From a virus: 20,702 bases of DNA. The notes under the pieces are model-generated. The model was given only the letters and a program-made list of their open reading frames with translations, was not told where the DNA came from and made no database searches. Shown piece after piece: positions 20,567 through 20,702 of the stretch (position 1 is the stretch's first letter; every line of letters starts with the position of its first letter). The stretch lies in IMG/VR virus record IMGVR_UViG_3300047409_000150, positions 1 through 20,702 of that record; one strand, written 5' to 3'. The translations under genes were made by a program, and so were the position numbers.

Positions 20567-20702
20567 GTGACGAAGCGAAAGACCCCGCCGCCCGAACCGC
20601 CCGAACAGTCCTACGCGTCGTGGGCTATCGAACAGGTTCGCAAACGCCGCGGTCCATGCCCGCACCTACGGACGCGCCCAGACATCACTGGCCGACACGG
20701 CG
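20567..20702 (+). CDS. Small zinc-binding protein, 5' part (continues at position 1)
   Basis: Starts at GTG 20567, four bases after the previous stop. It is cut by the window end and continues at position 128 on the circle, ending at 204. The N-terminus is basic and Pro-rich (TKRKTPPPEPPEQ), then a helix (SYASWAIEQVRKRRG) and Cys-Pro-His, the first half of the metal site described for positions 1-204. Confidence 0.75.
   Translation, partial: MTKRKTPPPEPPEQSYASWAIEQVRKRRGPCPHLRTRPDITGRHG
20576..20702. repeat. Direct terminal repeat, right copy (circular closure)
   Basis: Exact copy of positions 1-127. Removing one copy gives a unit of 20,575 bp. It lies inside a gene, with no palindrome or cohesive-end feature at its borders, which favours an assembly overlap over a packaged terminal redundancy. 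Confidence 0.95.

Noticed and set aside
20576-20702. Biological direct terminal repeat (packaged DTR)
   Set aside because: The length equals a usual assembler k-mer and the repeat lies inside a gene. Depth data would be needed to claim it.
1-20702. CRISPR arrays or insertion sequences
   Set aside because: No regularly spaced repeat array and no transposase with terminal inverted repeats were seen.

Overview
The window looks like the complete genome of a small temperate tailed phage (siphovirus type) of a high-GC Gram-positive, probably actinobacterial, host. The last 127 bases repeat the first 127 exactly. The molecule is therefore circular or circularly permuted, with a unit length of 20,575 bp, and one gene (about 70 aa) runs across the window ends. 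The host assignment is inferred from the high GC content, GTG/TTG starts, HK97-type head and tail genes, a secreted peptidoglycan-binding lysozyme-like protein, and an attP that copies the 3' half of a tRNA-Val(GAC). No mycolyl-arabinogalactan esterase (LysB) was recognised, so nothing points specifically to a mycobacterial host.

Layout, left to right. (1) 1-204: end of the gene that wraps round. (2) 205-324: leaderless-looking promoter. (3) 325-4930, early operon: an excisionase-like HTH, several tiny proteins (zinc-binding, MerR-like, one membrane protein), a secreted lysozyme-like muralytic protein, a YqaJ-type exonuclease with RecT (a RecET-like pair), a PD-(D/E)xK-like protein and a possible replication protein. 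(4) 4931-5074: a gap with an imperfect palindrome and DnaA-box-like sequences, a weak origin candidate. (5) 5075-5923: two zinc-binding proteins and an HNH endonuclease. (6) 5924-17499, late genes: terminase, portal, protease, HK97 capsid, connectors, major tail protein, tail-assembly chaperones, tape measure, two minor tail proteins, amidase endolysin and two small membrane proteins (holin candidates). (7) 18736-17496, minus strand: a lysogeny-type cassette headed by an HTH protein that carries a 16-C tract. Inside it lies a block of about 500 bp with foreign-looking composition and an uncharacterised 118-aa gene. Reading frames break at both edges of the block. (8) 18737-19052: attP core with flanking arm-type repeats. 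(9) 19053-20562 and on round the circle: a 30-aa zinc-knuckle protein, tyrosine integrase, a 66-aa acidic protein and the wrap-around zinc protein.

Almost every gene starts on the stop codon of the one before (ATGA, GTGA or TAATG overlaps), so the plus strand looks like a few long, translationally coupled operons. Glu is nearly always GAA. Leu CTA is common in the early, tail and integrase genes but scarce in the terminase. The 17.84-18.35 kb block breaks the Glu rule. The least-explained parts are the foreign block with its poly-C-bearing regulator, a 14-bp dyad (GTTGCA-AA-TGCAAC) present three times, and the early secreted muralytic gene.
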